From: Syngnathus acus
Lineage: Eukaryota; Chordata; Actinopteri; Syngnathiformes; Syngnathidae
Assembly (NCBI RefSeq): GCF_901709675.1
Contig: NC_051094.1
Coordinates: 4,491,001-4,555,000, forward strand
Direction: 5' to 3'
DNA: 64,000 nucleotides
Positions 47,901 to 64,000 of the stretch are shown one piece after another; position 1 is the stretch's first letter; each line of letters opens with the position of its first letter. The notes under the pieces are model-generated. The model saw nothing but the letters and a program-made list of their open reading frames with translations, was not told the origin of the DNA and did no database searches. The position numbers and the translations under genes are program-made.

Positions 47901-50900
47901 CATAAAACACACAAATGGAGAATGTTTTTTTTTCCCCCCCCTAACTTGCGCGATTTTCCAACTTTCTGAACGCACATATGTTTCGGGCTTGTCACAGTGG
48001 ATACCTGCCTGCGCACAGGCGCATCCGGCATCTGTGAGCCGTTAAGACCGCTTCATCTTCGACTCGTCCGCACAGCGAGAGCGTAAAAGAAAAAGGTACG
48101 ACGGCTCCATCTGCAAGTCATATGTTCGCCGTTAAGCATGTTCCCGGACAAAATGAGTTTTGCCTTCCGTTCCTTGTTGAATTAGTGCAGCGATGGAATG
48201 CGAGTGGTGGGAAGTAGCAAAGTGTACGTACTTTGTTACTGTTCTCACTCGAGTGTTTCTATTTATGATGTCTTGCTTACTTTCACAAAACAGGCTTGTT
48301 ACTTTCTTTGACACGCACCGACAATAACACAATTAAAATAGGTCGTAAAAAGAGAGCTGTAAACACCATGGTTTAGTTTTTTTTTGACTCATTGAGATTG
48401 TAGAAAAACAAAAACTAGTCCAGTGCGCTGCCATTCTTTTCATAGTGCAGTTATCAAAACGGGTATTGTATATAATTAATCGGGAAAAAGTCATTTTTAC
48501 TTGTGTACTCAAGTACATTTCAGGGCGTGTACATGTCCACAAATTCAGTATTTTGATTTCACCAGTGTTTTTATCCACGAGTAGCAATCTGAACTTCTCC
48601 TTACGAACAAAGTGCGAGTACTATTGCCACCTCTGATGGTAAGCTGAGGCATGTTGTGACTAATGGTTTGTTTCCACTCACCGCCATATTCTGGGATGCT
48701 GCGCTTTGAACGCCAGAGCCTCGGGATCACCCACGGAAAGTCTCTTGTTGTGATGGATCCGAGCAGATGCGTCACAGCCACGCTTTGGCGCATTAAGATC
48801 AATTGCCAGGTCAAATGCTTCCTGTTCTTTGACCTGATGGGAAGGAAAGGAGCGTTGAAGTGGAATGAAGATGTGAAAACACATCATCTCTCAGCATTTG
48901 CAAAATAATCAGGAAATAAATGAAACTTTTCATCCATTTTTCAATTATTCAACTTTGATGCCTCACATTGTTGTGTTGCTGATCATTAAAAGTGGTGTTG
49001 GGGGTAGTTTTTGTACTCAGACTATTTCCACGGTCGGACAAGTAAACAATGTTGTCAACTGTGGCTCTGCTCACTTGTCAAGTCTTCCTCCTATGTGCAA
49101 ACATCCACTTGGCCATCTGCCCCAGCCATAAAAAAGTGCACCACAAGGTTAGTAGTGGTCATTCAAATGGGAATGAAGAAGAAAAAAAAAAAAAAAAAAA
49201 AAGCTTCACCACCAATTGTGGCTCATCTCTAAATAAATGAGGGCCGCACCCTTGTTTGCGTACACCTGCAGACGACCAGGCATTAACTGTGTGTGTGTTT
49301 TGTGTGTGTGAACATATGAAAAATACATAATTAATAAAAAATACATGAATGTTTGTTGACATTAAACAAACAAAATATTAGCAACAAGAACAAAATATTG
49401 GGCAGAAAATGCACAAATATTTGATGAAAAATACACATAATATAAACGTGGAAAAGTATTCCGATTACATGTACAGTATGCAAATATAACAAAATACAGA
49501 ATACACAAAAATGCAAAGGGGTCATGCTAAAATCTGAAATGGATTTAAAGGTAAAGTACTTCATGCCCATTCAGTATAGACAATATTTAATCGGATTCTT
49601 ATATGATGTTGAGAGGAGGTGAACGGTCGTGCCACTGGGCTTTTGTGAGCGTGACGGCCTTTGAAGAGGTTTGGTATTTAAATAAATTGTCACGTCACTG
49701 ACTGGTCCACTGGAGCCTTTTTCAAGGTGACTGCCCCGCCGCAACCGCCCGGCCTTTCACTGCCAAATGATTGCGGCCGAGCCTTTTCCTGGCTCGCCGG
49801 ACCCGAGTGGCATCACGGGCCGCAAGGTGACTTGGCTTAGTTTATTTGGTTAGCATTTACATCCGCTTCCTGTGCGGATGGCCTAATAAGAAAAGGCCAG
49901 TTGGGCCCGAGAGGGTGGAAACCAAGATCAGAGATGAAATAGCTTTTGTTAATTGAGGCAAGATATTCAAATGAACGTCTGTGTCAGGATGGGGTGCTTT
50001 GAATGTACTGGTGTCCAACCTGATGATTCCGGGCCGGATTGCGGCTTGAGGTACAGTAGTAATCACAACCACCATCTTATGCTTCCCACCAATCCTCGAT
50101 ATGAGTCAACAATCTACGACTAAACCATTTTGAGAATTATCTAAGTTTCCTCAAAATTACGAGATTTAATGTGCAAGTTTTTCTAAAATAAAGGAACCAT
50201 GAATGAATATGAAAGCAAGTTTACAGGGGTTAACTTACAAACCGCTTTATAAACATATACATAAATATATACAATTATATTTTGGTCTGCGCAACAAATG
50301 GTTTCAAAAATTTCATTGCAGTAGATCCTATTTGTAAAACTATCAATAGACACCGAATGATTTTTTTTTATGTTCCAGTCAAATGGTTATGCACGTTTAT
50401 TTGAAGAATAATACACTACATGCAGAAAAACTTTTTTTTAATGCAGACTCACAAGCCAACAACTTTCCAGCTCTTGATGTCACTATTAGGCTACGCCTCT
50501 TAAAGGCACACCCCCAACACATGGATACCACAAATTAAAAAAAAAAAGATTATGTCTTCACTTTGTTTTTGTATTTTTAAATTATTTTATTATTAATTAT
50601 TATCATTATAATATATTAATGTGGCACTTTTGTCCCAGACTTCTTTCAATGGCGTTAATAGCTTTAAAGAACAAGTGCTAGGTGTTGCTTCCCCCTTGTG
50701 GTCAATGTAAGAACTTCACACAAGTCGGGAGGGGGGGGGGTCAAGAAAGCACTGTCAATTATATAAAGCTTGTTTAAGCAATTTACAACGTCATTTGTAA
50801 ATCGAAAAATCTTTTGCACGCAAACATTTTTAATTTAAACGTCTTTTCCCTTTAATACACCACAATGTTGAAACATTACAGTAGTTGTACAGTACAATCC

Positions 50901-51089
50901 AAAACACACCCAGAAAGAAGACACGACGACCGACAAGGCACCGGAACCAATAGGCAAGAGTGGAGAAGAAAAAAGCCGGGACATCCTGTGTATCCAGCCA
51001 ATGCGCGACGGCGCCAACGAGCTCAACTTTAAATATGTCAGCAAAACAGCACGGAGGGGGAGTGAATTTGACGACTGCAGTCATATTTT

Positions 51090-51147
51090 AGAGAAACATT
51101 AGATTTTTTTTTCTGCTGCCGTGTGCCACTTTCGCTTCGGCCGAGAG
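51090..51147 (+). promoter_or_regulatory. smarca2: smarca2 promoter region and probable leader exon
   Basis: The sequence turns CpG- and G-rich at about 51110-51260 (CGGGGCGGGGGGCG). A donor-like CGAGAG|GTAAAT ends a possible non-coding exon at 51147. The first coding exon begins after an acceptor at 52274 with 34 bp of 5'UTR, so at least one upstream leader exon is expected. A YY1-like CCGCCATGTTGG lies near 51523. Confidence 0.4.
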
Positions 51148-52274
51148 GTAAATGATCTCCGCGGGGCGGGGGGCGTGGGGGCCTTGTCGCCGTGTGCGGC
51201 GTGTTTTTAACCGTGTCGCGGTGCTCGTTGCTGTCAAAACTTTTCTGACCCGCTCGCTTTGCAAGAGGGAGAGAGAGGGGGAGAGAGTCTACACCACAGA
51301 ATCAGAACCAGCTAGCTCATTAGCCTCCTAGCTTAGCGTTAGCTTAGCCGCACGAACGAGGGTTCGAAGGGGGTGTGTGTAAAGATTCAAGACACACTGT
51401 CAGCCAGAAAACGACCCAAAACACCGCAATGGTGGACATGCACTAATATATTTGTGACTGAGCCGTGCGTAGTTACCTGGAGGTCCGCTCACTGTCCCGA
51501 CTTTGATACCACAAGTGACGTTCCGCCATGTTGGCCACCGTTTTTTTTTTTACCAGGGGAAGCCATGATCCAATCAAGAGTCCACATCAAATGTGTTGCC
51601 TTGACATAAACGGCCCCGGGAGCAAAAAGCTCACGGTGCTCCTGTTAAAATAATATTTTTATTTGATAAATTGACTTGTGTGGTGGTCAGCGCGAAGGGT
51701 ATATAAAAACGTTGCCACTTACTTGCTGGAATGTGGGGCAGGCACACTTGGCGCTGTTTGATAGCTAAATAGAAAATGCTGGAATGATAAAGTAGGTAAG
51801 TGCCGCCAACACCGCAAAAAAATGTTTTTTTTTTTAATTATTATTTTATTATTTTTTTAATCACCAATACCAGTGTCAGAGTTTGTTAATAGAAGGGAGT
51901 GGGGTAAATATGTTAAGAATTAGAAAGGTTATGTCAATGGCTCACCTATGACATAATGACTTAAAATGTATAGCGTTAGAATTGATTCAAAATGGAGGGC
52001 TACCCTTTTTTTAAGTGACTTAAAATGGAGGGCTTATAATATGTAATGAAACTGACTCAAAATAGGGGACTTAATGTATTTATGTAATGTATAAGAGTCT
52101 CAAAATTGATATGTATTTGGTTATTTTAATAAGAGTTATTTGATCACTATTACGAATTATTACTGTCATATAGCTTGTTAGCATTGAAAGGTTTTTAGCT
52201 TGTAGAACTTGGATCTATTCGAGTTTATGACTCTAGATTTTTCGTGGCATTTAAATCTATTTTCTTCCCTAAAG
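51148..52274. other. smarca2 leader intron (presumed)
   Basis: A GA-rich tract (51268-51290) and AT-rich sequence. No coding exon recognised. Confidence 0.45.
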
Positions 52275-52308
52275 ACGGCCTGCTGCTTATCATCCAGCGT
52301 TCCAGTCC

Positions 52309-64000
<11,692 letters not shown>

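Larger units (their letters stand above)
31548..51089. other. dmrt2a-smarca2 gene desert (19.5 kb)
   Basis: No reading frame here resembles a known protein and no splice-linked exons were found. The region holds a MITE, an AT hairpin, imperfect duplications, CA/GT tracts and AT-rich low-complexity DNA (39240-39600). Such gaps in the DMRT cluster may hold long-range enhancers. Confidence 0.6.

Overview
The window is vertebrate nuclear DNA. It has split genes with GT-AG introns, AATAAA polyadenylation signals, long non-coding stretches, CA/TCTA microsatellites and LINE/MITE relics. Introns of only 74-105 bp in two of the genes, together with the gene content, point to a compact teleost genome, probably a percomorph fish; I cannot name the species. 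The core is the DMRT cluster, dmrt1 - dmrt3a - dmrt2a, all on the + strand, followed by smarca2, also on +. This is the classical vertebrate order around the sex-determination gene DMRT1.

Layout. 1-2731 (-): the first nine coding exons of a class I P4-ATPase (ATP8B-subfamily phospholipid flippase), running off the left edge. 2790-7395: intergenic, with a CpG-rich block near 6417-6530 that may be the flippase first exon. 7396-19137 (+): dmrt1, five coding exons, 274 aa, with a 7 kb last intron. 19377-21801: intergenic, with a CTCF-like site and a repeated PBX/MEIS-like element in front of dmrt3a. 21802-24629 (+): dmrt3a, two exons, 446 aa. 24762-27780: intergenic, partly a degenerate repeat field. 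About 27800-31215 (+): dmrt2a, a probable non-coding leader exon plus three coding exons, 470 aa. 31548-51090: a 19.5 kb gene desert with a MITE, an AT hairpin and scattered repeats. About 51090-64000 (+): smarca2, a probable leader exon plus 23 coding exons giving the first 1093 residues (QLQ, HSA, BRK and most of the SNF2 ATPase); the gene continues past the right edge.

How the genes relate. The three DM-domain genes are paralogous zinc-finger transcription factors that share the DM exon ending in MAAQ(VALRRQQ). In other vertebrates dmrt1 acts in male gonad differentiation, dmrt3 in spinal and forebrain neurons, and dmrt2 in somite and muscle patterning. smarca2 is the BRM ATPase of BAF (SWI/SNF) chromatin remodelling complexes and a conserved neighbour rather than a pathway partner. 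The flippase is the unexpected neighbour: in most vertebrates KANK1 occupies the 5' side of DMRT1.

All exon boundaries were worked out by hand from splice sites, reading phase and family knowledge. No alignment or database search was run. I see no bacterial-type system, CRISPR array, tRNA or rRNA. The points of most interest are the non-canonical GC-AG intron in the flippase, the diverged DM domain of dmrt1, the CA-repeat splice acceptor in smarca2, and several unexplained non-coding structures.
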